Positions 22,623 through 31,311 of a stretch of 51,744 bases of DNA are shown here, piece by piece. Under the pieces are notes generated by a model, which did no database searches, was not told the origin of the DNA, and worked only from the letters and a program-made list of their open reading frames with translations. This stretch comes from Novosphingobium rosa NBRC 15208 (lineage in GTDB: Bacteria > Pseudomonadota > Alphaproteobacteria > Sphingomonadales > Sphingomonadaceae). The stretch is taken from positions 1 to 51,744 of the forward strand of contig NZ_BCZE01000059.1 in assembly GCF_001598555.1 (NCBI RefSeq), written 5' to 3'. Each line of letters begins with the position of its first letter. Position 1 is the stretch's first letter. The translations under genes and the position numbers were made by a program.

Positions 22623-24133
22623 TGATCCACCGCCGTGATGCGTTGGCGCTGCTGGGGGCGGCCCCTCTGGCCACCTTGGCGACGCCCGTCCGCGCCGATC
22701 CTCAGGCCCTGACCATCGCCACCACCCTTGGCTGGGTGCGAGGGACAGCGCAGGGCGATATCCGCATCTTCACCGGCATCCCCTTTGGCCGCGCGGCGCG
22801 CTTTGCCGCGCCGGAACCCGCGCCCCGCTGGCAGGGTGTGCTGGCGGCCACCGAACCGGCCCATGTCGCCCCGCAACCGGGCGGCCAGCCGCTGGCGGGC
22901 GCGATGTCGGAAGACTGCCTGCAGCTCAACATCTGGGCGCCCTCCACACCGGGGCCGCATCCGGTGCTGGTCTATATCCATGGCGGTGGCAATGAAGGCG
23001 GCTGGAGCGGCGAGGCGGGCACCGCAGGCGACCGCTTCGCCCGCGACGGCGTGGTCTGCGTCACGATGAATTACCGCCTTGGCGCGCTGGGTTTTCTGGA
23101 AACGGGGGCCTTGCTGGGCGCGGCCTATCGCGGCAGCGGCAACAACGGGTTGCGCGATCAGCTGCTGGCCCTGCGCTGGGTGAAGGCCAACATCGCGGTT
23201 TTCGGCGGTGATCCGCGCCGCGTGACCATCGCGGGGGAGTCAGCGGGGGGCAAGAATGTCGGCTCGCTGATGGGGCTTCCGGCTGCCGACGGCTTTTATG
23301 CACAGGCCGCGATGTTCAGCGGCGGAGGGGAGACCGTCCACGCCATGGCGGAGGCCGAGGCTTTCGCACGCCATTACATGGAGGCTTTGGGTGGCAAGGA
23401 CCGCCTGCTGACGGCTTCGGTGGACGATATTCTGTCGGCGCAGAAGAAGGCCCGCGCAACATGGCCGCGCAACTTTCCCTTTCGCCCGGTGGTCGATGGC
23501 GCGCTGATGCCGATGGTGCCGCTGGAGCGGATGCGCAGCGGCAAGACGCCCGGCGTGCCGCTGCTGATCGGCAGCAATGCCGATGAGGGGCGGATGTTCC
23601 TGCCCGCAGACCGCGCCGATCAGCCGCTCTCGCCTCAGGCCATTTCCAATGCCACCATGGCGCAGATCGCCGATCTGGAGCGGAGCTATGCGCAGGCCTT
23701 CCCCGATCTCTCCCCCGCACAGCGTCACTGGCGTCTGCTGACCGCCGAGGAATATGGCATGCCCTGCCTGCGCATCGCTCTGGCCCATGCGGCGCGCGGG
23801 GCCAGCGTGTTCCGCTATCGCCTGACCTATCCGGCGCCCGGCGGTGTCTTCAAGGGGCACACGCCCCATGTGCTGGATGTGCCCTTCACCTTCGACCATG
23901 TGACGATCCCCACCTTCGCCCGCTTCTTCGGCACGAGCGCGGCGGACCAGCCCATGGCCGACAGCATGCATGCCGCCATGGTTTCCTTCGTGACTCAGGG
24001 CCGCCCGGCGGCGGCGGGTCTGCCGGATTGGGGGCGTTTCAAGGCGGAGGGGCGGGCGACCATGGTCCTCGATCACCAGAGCGCCCTGATCCCCGACCCT
24101 GACCGCGCCGAAAGGCTGCTGTGGGGCGTTTAG
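22622..24133 (+). CDS. Exported type-B carboxylesterase
   Basis: This 503-residue alpha/beta hydrolase of the carboxylesterase/lipase type-B family has an N-terminal signal with paired Arg (HRRDALALLG) ending VRA, so Tat or Sec export to the periplasm is likely. Visible features are EDCLQLNIWAP, the oxyanion stretch YIHGGGNEGG, the nucleophile elbow GESAGG (Ser ~207), an acidic residue in SNADEGR (Glu ~322), and the His of KGHTPHVLDVPF. The triad therefore looks complete. It is translationally coupled to matB (TGATG), suggesting that it releases malonate or a related acid from an ester. Confidence 0.9.
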   Translation: MIHRRDALALLGAAPLATLATPVRADPQALTIATTLGWVRGTAQGDIRIFTGIPFGRAARFAAPEPAPRWQGVLAATEPAHVAPQPGGQPLAGAMSEDCLQLNIWAPSTPGPHPVLVYIHGGGNEGGWSGEAGTAGDRFARDGVVCVTMNYRLGALGFLETGALLGAAYRGSGNNGLRDQLLALRWVKANIAVFGGDPRRVTIAGESAGGKNVGSLMGLPAADGFYAQAAMFSGGGETVHAMAEAEAFARHYMEALGGKDRLLTASVDDILSAQKKARATWPRNFPFRPVVDGALMPMVPLERMRSGKTPGVPLLIGSNADEGRMFLPADRADQPLSPQAISNATMAQIADLERSYAQAFPDLSPAQRHWRLLTAEEYGMPCLRIALAHAARGASVFRYRLTYPAPGGVFKGHTPHVLDVPFTFDHVTIPTFARFFGTSAADQPMADSMHAAMVSFVTQGRPAAAGLPDWGRFKAEGRATMVLDHQSALIPDPDRAERLLWGV

Positions 24134-24134
24134 A

Positions 24135-24235
24135 GCGTTTTCAAGCCGGGTGGAATCACCCGGCGACTTGGAAAACGCGGTAAAACAAAAAACCTAGAGC
24201 GGTTGATCCGATGCAATCGGATCAACCGCTCTAGG
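24135..24235. repeat. Two-palindrome intergenic element (RIME-like)
   Basis: The first palindrome spans 24135-24178: GCGTTTTC pairs with GAAAACGC and CCGGGTG with CACCCGG around a GAAT loop. An A-rich stretch follows, then a 20-base perfect stem (24193-24212 with 24216-24235) around GCA. The arrangement resembles intergenic mosaic elements scattered in alphaproteobacterial genomes. It separates the convergent esterase and matA genes and can terminate both. The matA stop codon (24231-24233) lies inside the right arm. Confidence 0.65.
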
Positions 24236-25532
24236 CGGGGGCGGTTTCGCGCAGCAGCTTGTGCAGCGCCGGATTGGCGATCACCGTGCCCTCGCGTGAG
24301 AAGGCTTCGTGGTTGGCCTCCAGCGTGGCGGGGTCATAGAGGTAATTGACCATCAGCCCGCCCGCCTGCTTCATGCCCTTGGCCGAGGTGTCGCCCATCC
24401 AGCACAGGCGCTCCACCCTGGCGCCATTGCCCAGATGGAAGCGCGCCACGGGATCGAGTGGACGGCCCTTGCGGTCTCTGGCCTCAAGAAAATAGCGCGC
24501 GGCCAATGCCATGCGTTCGCGGGCTCGCGGGTGATCGGGGGGCAGGTCGGCGGGCAGCTCTTCATCCGCGCCCTGTGTGGAGAGCCAGCGGCGGAAGCCC
24601 GGCACCGGCGAGAGCGTGACGAAGGTGTTCAGGCCGGGAAACTCGCCTGACAGGTCGGAGACCACCTGCTTGATCAGGAACTGGCCGAAGGAAATCCCCG
24701 CCAGCCCCGGCTGACAATTGGAGATCGAGTAGAACACCGCCACCTGCGCCTGATCGGGGGGCAAGTCCTCGCGGTCCGGGGCCAGCAGCGTCTGGATCGA
24801 TCCCGGGATTTGCGCGCACAGCGCCACCTCGACGAAGATCAGCGGCTCGTCGGGCATGGCCGGGTGGACGAAGGCGTAGCAGCGCCGGTCTGGGGGCAGC
24901 AGGCGGTCGCGCAGTTCGACCCATGTGTCGATGGAATGCACCGCCTCGTAACGGATGATGCGTTCGAGGACATCGGCGGGGCTGGTCCAGTCGATGCGGC
25001 GCAGCACCAGAAAACCCCGGTTGAACCATGAGCGCAGCAGATGCGCCAGATCGGCCTCCAGCGGGGCGAGGACGGGGTTGTCGGGCAGCAGCTCCAGCAG
25101 ATCGGCGCGCAGCCGCACCAGATCGGCGGTGGCCGCGGGGGCCTGATTGAGGCGGCGCAGCAGTTCCTGACGCGGCGGTTCGGCGGCTTTGGTCACGGCG
25201 GCCAGAGCGATGGGGCCGGGCGCGGCCTGATAGGCGCTCCATGCCGCCGCGATGCTTTCGGGCGCGGGGGCGAAGTCATTGGCGAGCCCGGTGAAGAAGG
25301 CGCGTTTTTCATCGGGCTCCAAAGCGGCGTAGGCGGCCAGCATGCGCCTGGCGATGCCCACGCCCGAGGACTGGCTGCGCTCCCCCAGCAGGTCGCGGGC
25401 CATGGCCAGCAGGCTCTGCGCGCTGACCGGCTGCGCGGGCGCGGCGGGGCGCGGGCGCCATGGCGGGCGGATCGTGCGGGCCCGTTCGAACACGGTGTCG
25501 AGCAGGGCGCTCATGCGGTTGGCGCGCGGCAT
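24231..25532 (-). CDS. matA: Malonyl-CoA decarboxylase
   Basis: This 433-residue enzyme decarboxylates malonyl-CoA to acetyl-CoA and CO2, completing malonate use with MatB. Family landmarks are the helical N-terminal domain (~30-170), HPAMPDEPLIFVEVAL, YSISNCQPGLAGISFGQF, TFVTLSPVPGFRRWL, the FHLGNGARVERL stretch with the conserved His, and MGDTSAKGMKQAGGLMVNYL. Start: the ATG at 25532 has GGAGA seven bases upstream; 25514 is an alternative without an SD. It is convergent with the esterase rather than in the same operon as matB, so it has its own promoter. Confidence 0.93.
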   Translation of the reverse strand: MPRANRMSALLDTVFERARTIRPPWRPRPAAPAQPVSAQSLLAMARDLLGERSQSSGVGIARRMLAAYAALEPDEKRAFFTGLANDFAPAPESIAAAWSAYQAAPGPIALAAVTKAAEPPRQELLRRLNQAPAATADLVRLRADLLELLPDNPVLAPLEADLAHLLRSWFNRGFLVLRRIDWTSPADVLERIIRYEAVHSIDTWVELRDRLLPPDRRCYAFVHPAMPDEPLIFVEVALCAQIPGSIQTLLAPDREDLPPDQAQVAVFYSISNCQPGLAGISFGQFLIKQVVSDLSGEFPGLNTFVTLSPVPGFRRWLSTQGADEELPADLPPDHPRARERMALAARYFLEARDRKGRPLDPVARFHLGNGARVERLCWMGDTSAKGMKQAGGLMVNYLYDPATLEANHEAFSREGTVIANPALHKLLRETAPA

Positions 25533-25648
25533 CGCTGGTCTCCATCACGGTGATTCGCGTGAATGCAGGATACAGGTATTTTCGACTTCTCGTATGCGTG
25601 AATTGCTTATGCGCGATATTCTGGACGCAGATTGCGATAAGCAACGCG

Positions 25649-26560
25649 TCAGGGGCAGTGTTTGACCTCATCGCTCAGCACGTTCGACATGCACTCCTTC
25701 AACTCCTTGAGCCGGTCGGCCACCGGCTTCCTGTCGATGGAGATCGAGTCCGGGTTGAAGCGGTCCCTGCTGTCATTCACATTGCCGCCCCACAGCTTCC
25801 AGTCGGCGGGCAGCCTGAAACGCGCGGCGATGGTGCGCCGGGCCTGATCCGCCGCCCATTCTTCTCTTTTCGGGGCAGCTTTTTGGGGATCGGGCTTTTT
25901 CGGGTCCGCAGCCGGGCGGGTGCGGATCAGCTTGCGATATTCCTCGTGATAGGCCTGATTGATGGCGATGGTGCGGTCATCGGCGATATGGCCGGGCTGG
26001 GCCACGAAGATCGCCCAGAGAGTCTTGTCGTTCCACACCGAGCGGTTGGGGACCGGGTTGTAATAGGCATGGGCCAGTTCGCGCAGCACATCGGGCACAT
26101 CGCGGGAGATGTTGCGCAGCAGCGTCACCTTCACGGATTCGGCTCCGGCGTCATGCGCGGCCTGGCTGATGGCGATGATGGTGGCAGCCCAGCGGTTGCG
26201 GTCGTCTCCGGTGACGATGGCGCGGATCTGCGCCACCTTGATGCCGCCCACGAAGCTGTCGGTGTAGACGTAGCTCTCCACATCGTAGGGCGCGGCGGGA
26301 ACGGTGGACGTCACGCTGCTGAGGGTGGCCGCATTGTCCCCCGCATTGGCCGGGGAGGCCGGGCGAACCGCCAGCCCCACGCCGCCCAGCGCCAGCACGG
26401 CCAGCGCGCCGCCAAAACCAAGGCCGATGTCCCGGCCTGACAGGGACTGGCCCTTCCGCTTGAGCAAAAAGGGCAGGACAAGCCCCGCCAGCAGAGCCAG
26501 CACCCCGATGACAACCAGCGAGATCAGGGAGCCCCCTATAACATCTCTCATACCGCCCAT
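25649..26560 (-). CDS. Membrane-anchored protein of unknown function
   Basis: This 303-residue protein has two N-terminal hydrophobic helices (about residues 10-32 and 42-62) followed by a soluble domain of ~230 residues containing VKVTLLRNISRDVPDVL and IAINQAYHEEYRKLI. I do not recognise the family. The soluble part is probably exported. Starts at 26560 (MGGMRDV) and 26551 (MRDV) are both possible; the much longer frame to 27739 runs antisense through other genes and is not used. It diverges from the EF-hand gene with a 141-base gap. Confidence 0.65.
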   Translation of the reverse strand: MGGMRDVIGGSLISLVVIGVLALLAGLVLPFLLKRKGQSLSGRDIGLGFGGALAVLALGGVGLAVRPASPANAGDNAATLSSVTSTVPAAPYDVESYVYTDSFVGGIKVAQIRAIVTGDDRNRWAATIIAISQAAHDAGAESVKVTLLRNISRDVPDVLRELAHAYYNPVPNRSVWNDKTLWAIFVAQPGHIADDRTIAINQAYHEEYRKLIRTRPAADPKKPDPQKAAPKREEWAADQARRTIAARFRLPADWKLWGGNVNDSRDRFNPDSISIDRKPVADRLKELKECMSNVLSDEVKHCP

Positions 26561-26701
26561 TAACGCCGTGATGCACAAGGCGTTCCGCCGGGCAGTTCGG
26601 GTAAAGACGGCATGCGTGAAAAAATCTTCGCTCCTGCGCGACGGAAGCCGCGTCGCGCTGCGTTCAAGCTGCATTCGCCCTGAACCTTCAAGGAGGCCCT
26701 G

Positions 26702-27157
26702 ATGCGTTTCTCTCCTTTTCTGCTGGCCGGTCTGGTGCTGGCCCAACCCGCTTTCACCCTGACCGCTTCGGCCCAGAGCACCGATGAGGTGCCCGCGCCT
26801 GCTCACGGGAAGCCCCTCACGCTTGACCAGTTCCTTTCGCGCCAGACCGCGCGTATCATGGCCGCCGACACCGATGGCGATGGCCGCGTCAGCAAGGCCG
26901 AGATGATGGCCGCCGCCTCCGGGGGCAAGGGCGGAGAAGCGCGCGGCAACCCCGAGCGCCGGTTCGACCGGATGGACACCAACCATGACGGCTATCTGGA
27001 CAAGGATGAAATCCGCGCCGCGCTCACCCAGCGGTTCCAGCGCATGGACCGCAATGGCGATGGCGTCCTCACCCCTGACGAGCGCGTGGGGCAGCGGGGC
27101 GGCGGGCGCGCCAATCAGGGCGGCGGCGCGATGCCTGCCCCAGCGCAGCAGCCTTGA
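26702..27157 (+). CDS. Secreted EF-hand calcium-binding protein
   Basis: This 151-residue protein has a signal peptide (cleavage near ASA, residue 24) and three EF-hand loops, DTDGDGRVSKAE (~56-67), DTNHDGYLDKDE (~91-102) and DRNGDGVLTPDE (~115-126). All have the 1-3-5-12 acidic ligands needed for Ca2+. The tail is Gly/Gln/Pro-rich. AAGGAGG lies just upstream of the ATG. It precedes the ECF sigma operon by 39 bases and may be co-transcribed with it, so the pair could belong to an envelope stress response. Confidence 0.85.
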   Translation: MRFSPFLLAGLVLAQPAFTLTASAQSTDEVPAPAHGKPLTLDQFLSRQTARIMAADTDGDGRVSKAEMMAAASGGKGGEARGNPERRFDRMDTNHDGYLDKDEIRAALTQRFQRMDRNGDGVLTPDERVGQRGGGRANQGGGAMPAPAQQP

Positions 27158-27196
27158 TCCCTTGCGGCCTTCCCCTGCCATGCGCGCAGGCCCGGC

Positions 27197-27763
27197 TTGA
27201 CCGAGCCCGATCCCGACACCGCGCTGATCGAGCGCATGGGGCAAGGCGACGAGGGTGCGGTGCGCCAGTTCGTCACCGCCCGCTTGCCGCGCGTGCTGGC
27301 TTTGGGCCTGCGTCTGCTGCGCGATCATGCCGAGGCCGAGGATGTGGCGCAGGAGGCGTTCACCCGCGCCTGGCGTCAGGCCCCGCGCTGGCAGCCCGGG
27401 CAGGGCCGCTTCGACACGTGGCTGCATACGGTGACGCTCAACCTGTGCCGCGACCGGCTGCGCCGCAAACGCCATGCGCCGGCGCCGGGGGGCGAGGATC
27501 TGCCCGATCCGCCCGACCCGCAGCCGCGCGCCGATGCGATGCTGGAGGCCTCGGCGCGGGGGCAGGCGGTGGCGCAGGCCATCGCGACCCTGCCCGAACG
27601 CCAGCGCGAGGCGATCCTGCTGGTGCATTATCAGGATATGAGCAACATCGCGGCGGCGCAGGTGCTGGACATCAGCGTCGAGGCGCTGGAAAGCCTGCTG
27701 GCGCGCGGGCGCCGCGCGTTGAAGCAGCATTTTGCCCAAAAGGAAGGTTGGCGCGATGAGTGA
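27197..27763 (+). CDS. ECF-family RNA polymerase sigma factor
   Basis: This 188-residue sigma-70 factor has region 2 (LRLLRDHAEAEDVAQEAFTR, then FDTWLHTVTLNLCRDRLRR) and region 4 (LPERQREAILLVHYQDMSN with the HTH IAAAQVLDISVEALESLLAR). The frame starts at a TTG with only a weak AGG upstream; no ATG lies early enough to preserve region 2. Its end overlaps the next gene by 8 bases. With the two membrane proteins that follow, it forms a sigma / anti-sigma / sensor trio like CnrH-CnrY-CnrX. Confidence 0.9.
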   Translation: MTEPDPDTALIERMGQGDEGAVRQFVTARLPRVLALGLRLLRDHAEAEDVAQEAFTRAWRQAPRWQPGQGRFDTWLHTVTLNLCRDRLRRKRHAPAPGGEDLPDPPDPQPRADAMLEASARGQAVAQAIATLPERQREAILLVHYQDMSNIAAAQVLDISVEALESLLARGRRALKQHFAQKEGWRDE

Positions 27764-28169
27764 AGCCCTGACACTGGCCCGCTTCGCCGAACTGGCGCAG
27801 GCCTATGGAGGCGAGATCGCCCGCTGGCCCGCCGAGGTGCAGGATGCGGCGCGGCGCATGGCGGACCAGCCCGAGGCCCGCGCCCTGCTGGCGGAAGAGG
27901 CAGACCTCGATGCGCGCCTCGATCTTTGGACGGTGGCCGCGCCTTCGCCGCAGCTGCGTCAGGCGGTGGCGGCATCGTGGCAGGCTCCGCTGGGCAAGCG
28001 GGTGCGGCTGTGGTGGTCGGCGCTGGGGCTGGGCGCGGCTTTGGCCGGGGCCGGGGCCGGGCTGGCCTTTGCTTCGCTCAGCGGGGTGGCGCTGCCCTCG
28101 GGCTCGCTCACGCCCTCCTCCAGCTTCGAGGCCACGGCCTTTGGCGATTTCAGTCCGGGAGAAGGATGA
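27756..28169 (+). CDS. Anti-sigma-factor-like single-pass membrane protein
   Basis: This 137-residue protein has a helical acidic/basic cytoplasmic part (~1-75: RFAELAQAYGGEIARWPAEV...) and one TM helix (~85-108), then a short Ser-rich tail outside. Position directly after an ECF sigma gene and overlap on both sides argue for an anti-sigma role similar to CnrY. No zinc-binding HxxxCxxC motif is seen. AGGAAGG eight bases upstream supports the ATG at 27756. The sequence match to known anti-sigma families is weak. Confidence 0.65.
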   Translation: MSEALTLARFAELAQAYGGEIARWPAEVQDAARRMADQPEARALLAEEADLDARLDLWTVAAPSPQLRQAVAASWQAPLGKRVRLWWSALGLGAALAGAGAGLAFASLSGVALPSGSLTPSSSFEATAFGDFSPGEG

Positions 28170-28618
28170 TGAGTCCACGCAGCTTGCGGATCGTCCTTTT
28201 GGTTTCGATCCTGCTCAACATCTTTCTGGTCGCGGGGGGGATTGCCGCCTTCACCCGCCTGCAGCTCAAGGCTCCGATGATCGGTGCCGGTGCCATGCGC
28301 ATCGCGGGCGCGGATCTGCCCAGGGAGGAGCGTAAGGCTCTGCGCCAGACCCTGCGCGCCGCCCGCAAGGAGGTGCAGCCGATGGTGCAGGACAACCGTT
28401 CCCGCCGCGATGAGGCCGCCCAATTGCTGAGCGCCCCGGTGGTCGACCAGCCCGCGCTGCTGGCGGCCTTGCAGAAGGTGCGCGAGGGCGATGTGGCCCT
28501 GCGCGCCCATGTCGAGGAGCGCGCCGTTCCCTTTATCGCCACCTTGCCTCAGGCCGATCGCGTCAAGCTGGCCGAAAGCCTGCAACGCAGGGGCATGCTG
28601 AAGAAAGCGGCACCATAG
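28166..28618 (+). CDS. CnrX/Spy-like periplasmic sensor protein
   Basis: This 150-residue protein has an N-terminal membrane anchor (~8-30) followed by an all-helical periplasmic domain (LPREERKALRQTLRAARKEV, LAALQKVREGDVALRAHVEERAVPFIATL). That is the layout of heavy-metal sensor proteins of the CnrX/CpxP/Spy type. CnrX uses several His for Ni/Co; only one His (RAHVEE) is present here, so metal sensing by that mechanism is unlikely. It overlaps the anti-sigma-like gene by an ATGA-type junction; the ATG at 28169 is an alternative start with better SD spacing. Confidence 0.72.
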   Translation: MMSPRSLRIVLLVSILLNIFLVAGGIAAFTRLQLKAPMIGAGAMRIAGADLPREERKALRQTLRAARKEVQPMVQDNRSRRDEAAQLLSAPVVDQPALLAALQKVREGDVALRAHVEERAVPFIATLPQADRVKLAESLQRRGMLKKAAP

Positions 28619-28691
28619 CGCGACGGAAAACCCGCCCCGGCGCGTTCAACGCATAAGGTTCACAGGGGCAGACCCATCAAGGACAGCATCC

Positions 28692-30098
28692 ATGCCGGTT
28701 TCCCATGCTCTTTCCCCTCAGGCGATTGCGCTGAACCGTTTCGGGCTGGGCGCCAGCCCCGGCGCGGCGCCTGACAATCCGCGTGGCTGGCTGCTGGACC
28801 AGTTCGCCCGCTTCGAACCGCGCAGCGCCGGTTTCGCCGCGCTGCCGGACGCCGGGGCGATGGTCACCGCCTATCAGGCCGAGCGCCGCATGGAGCGGCA
28901 GAACCAGCCTGCCGCCAACACGCCCGGCGTAAAAGACCCTGCCCTGCTCGCCGCGCGGCAGGATTATGGCCAGCAGGTGCAGGCGCTTTATCGCGCGGCG
29001 GTGCAGGCGCGCAGCGATGCCGCGCTGCAGACGCAGGCGCCTTTCATCGAGCGGATGGTCCATTTCTGGTCGAACCATTTTTGCGTCTCGGTCGATAATC
29101 AACCGGTCACGGCCTATGCCGGTTCCTTCGAGCGCGATGCGATCCGCACCCATGTGCTGGGCCGCTTCGAGGATATGGCCATGGCGGTGGAGCATCATCC
29201 CGCCATGCTGATCTACCTCAATCAGAACCAGTCGATCGGGCCGGGCAGCATGGCGGCGCAGCGCAGTCGTCTGGGCGGCGATCCGGCCAGGCGGCGCGGC
29301 CTGAACGAAAACCTTGCTCGCGAAATCATGGAGCTGCACACGCTGGGCGTGCGCAGCGGCTACACGCAGGCCGATGTCACCGAATTCGCCCGCGCGTTGA
29401 CCGGCTGGACCGTCGGCGGGCAGGACAGCGACCGCCCCGGCAATTTCCTCTTCCGCGACCGCCAGCATGAGCCGGGCGCGCGCCGCATCCTGGGCAAGAC
29501 CTACCATCAGGAGGGCGAGCATCAGGCCCGCGCCGCTCTGGCTGATTTCACCCATGCGCCCGCCACCGCCACCCATATCGCCACCAAGCTGGCGCGCCAT
29601 TTTGCGGGCGATACGCCGCCGCCGGCCATGGTGGCGCGGCTGGCGGGCGTGTTCACCAGCAGCGGCGGCGATCTGCCCACGCTCTACAAGGCGCTGATCG
29701 ACAGCCCGGAGGCATGGCTGCCTCAGCCGCTCAAGTTCAAGACGCCATGGGAATGGACGATCTCGGCCCTGCGCGGGCTGGGGCGCGGCGAGACCGGCGC
29801 GATCCAGATGGCCGCCGTGCAGCGACAATTGGGCCAGCCGGTGTGGAAGCCGGGCTCGCCCGCCGGATGGGACGATGTCAGCGCGAGTTGGATCGCGCCC
29901 GATGCGCTGATGCGCCGGGTGGAATTCGCCCAGCGGCTGGTCTCGCCCCTGGGCGATCAGATCGATGCGCGGGCTTTGGCCCCGCGCCTGCTGCCCGCCT
30001 CGCTCGATCCGGCGACCGCCGGGCAGGTGGCGATGGCGGAAAGCCCGGCCAGCGCTCTGGCGCTGCTGCTGGTGTCCCCCGATTTTCTGCGGAGATAG
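28692..30098 (+). CDS. DUF1800 family protein
   Basis: This 468-residue protein belongs to the DUF1800 group, recognised from IALNRFGLGASPG near the N-terminus, MVHFWSNHFCVS, NENLAREIMELHTLGV, YTQADVTEFARALTGW and KLARHFAGD. No signal peptide is obvious. The family always seems to travel with DUF1501 proteins, as here (3-base gap); the biochemical role is unknown. It is located 73 bases after the sigma/sensor trio, so it may be controlled by that sigma factor. Confidence 0.9.
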   Translation: MPVSHALSPQAIALNRFGLGASPGAAPDNPRGWLLDQFARFEPRSAGFAALPDAGAMVTAYQAERRMERQNQPAANTPGVKDPALLAARQDYGQQVQALYRAAVQARSDAALQTQAPFIERMVHFWSNHFCVSVDNQPVTAYAGSFERDAIRTHVLGRFEDMAMAVEHHPAMLIYLNQNQSIGPGSMAAQRSRLGGDPARRRGLNENLAREIMELHTLGVRSGYTQADVTEFARALTGWTVGGQDSDRPGNFLFRDRQHEPGARRILGKTYHQEGEHQARAALADFTHAPATATHIATKLARHFAGDTPPPAMVARLAGVFTSSGGDLPTLYKALIDSPEAWLPQPLKFKTPWEWTISALRGLGRGETGAIQMAAVQRQLGQPVWKPGSPAGWDDVSASWIAPDALMRRVEFAQRLVSPLGDQIDARALAPRLLPASLDPATAGQVAMAESPASALALLLVSPDFLRR

Positions 30099-30101
30099 GC
30101 T

Positions 30102-31286
30102 ATGAACCATCCCATCCTTGGTCGACGTCGTTTCATCGCCTGTGCTGGCGCGGGGCTGGGCGCGATGCTGGTCTCGCCGCAACTGGTGCTGGCCGCAGCG
30201 CAAACCGAGCGGCGCTTTATCTTCATCATCCAGCGCGGCGCCGCCGATGGGCTGAACATCGTGGCGCCCTATGCCGATCCGGCTTATGCGCGGTTGCGCG
30301 GCGATCTGGCCATCGATCCGGCTACGGCCACCAAGCTGGATGGCACCTTTGCGCTGCATCCTTCGCTGAAGCAGACGGCGGCGATGTTCGCGGCCAAACA
30401 GGCGCTGTTTGTCCATGCCGCCGCCTCGCCCTATCGCGACCGTTCGCATTTCGACGGGCAGAACGTGCTGGAGACCGGCGGCATCCAGCCCTACCAGACC
30501 CGCGACGGCTGGCTCAACCGCCTGACCGGCATGCTGCCGGCGGTGCAAGGTCAGCGAGGGGGGCATGGCAGCGACGGCGCCATCGCCATTGCCGCCACTG
30601 TGCCTCAGGCCCTGCGCGGGAGCGTGGAGGTCTCCAGCTATGCGCCCTCGGCGCTGCCTCAGCCCTCGGACGATCTGATGATGCGGGTGGGCCAGCTTTA
30701 CGCGCATGACGAGCAGTTCCACCCGGCATGGTCCGCCGCTCTGGCCGCGCGCGATCTGGCCGAGGGCACGGGGGCGAAGCAAGACCCGGCCTCGCTGGGG
30801 CGTCTGACCGCCAGTTTCCTCACCAAACCCGCGGGCCCGCGCATCGCAATGCTGGAAACCAGCGGCTGGGACACGCATAATGCCCAGAACAACCGGCTGG
30901 CGGCGCAATTGAAGGCGCTCGACACGTTGCTGGCGTCGTTGCGTGACGGGCTGGGGCCGGTCTGGGCGCAGACCACGGTGGTGGTCGCCACCGAATTCGG
31001 GCGGACCGCCGCCGTGAACGGCACCGGCGGCACCGATCATGGCACGGGGTCTGTGGCATGGGTGCTGGGCGGCGGCGTGCGCGGCGGGCGCGTGGTGGCG
31101 GACTGGCCGGGGCTGGCCGGCAATCAGCTTTACCAGAACCGCGATCTGCGGCCCACCATCGGCCTCGATGCGCTGATCGCCGGGGTGGCGGGCGAGGCGC
31201 TGGCGCTCGATCCCGATCATGTGGCGCGGGTGCTGTTTCCGCTGGCGGGCGGGGCGAAGCCGCTGACGGGGCTGGTTTCGGCCTAG
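30102..31286 (+). CDS. DUF1501 family protein, Tat-exported
   Basis: This 394-residue protein has a twin-arginine signal (GRRRFIACAGAGLGAML ending near LAAA) and a body of the DUF1501 type, distantly related to the alkaline phosphatase/sulfatase fold. Landmarks are FIIQRGAADGLNIVAPY, HDEQFHPAW-type segments, LETSGWDTHNAQ, VVVATEFGRTAAVNGTGGTDHG and GLAGNQLYQNRDLRPT. The Asp/His-rich motifs (WDTH, GTDHG) suggest a metal site. It forms a two-gene unit with the DUF1800 gene. Its function is not known, although such pairs are common in proteobacteria. Confidence 0.9.
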   Translation: MNHPILGRRRFIACAGAGLGAMLVSPQLVLAAAQTERRFIFIIQRGAADGLNIVAPYADPAYARLRGDLAIDPATATKLDGTFALHPSLKQTAAMFAAKQALFVHAAASPYRDRSHFDGQNVLETGGIQPYQTRDGWLNRLTGMLPAVQGQRGGHGSDGAIAIAATVPQALRGSVEVSSYAPSALPQPSDDLMMRVGQLYAHDEQFHPAWSAALAARDLAEGTGAKQDPASLGRLTASFLTKPAGPRIAMLETSGWDTHNAQNNRLAAQLKALDTLLASLRDGLGPVWAQTTVVVATEFGRTAAVNGTGGTDHGTGSVAWVLGGGVRGGRVVADWPGLAGNQLYQNRDLRPTIGLDALIAGVAGEALALDPDHVARVLFPLAGGAKPLTGLVSA

Positions 31287-31311
31287 AGATTGCCGGCGCG
31301 CTGCGGGCGGA

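Noticed and set aside
27197..28618. Nickel/cobalt resistance regulator (true Cnr system)
   Set aside because: The sensor keeps one His only, and no efflux genes are nearby.
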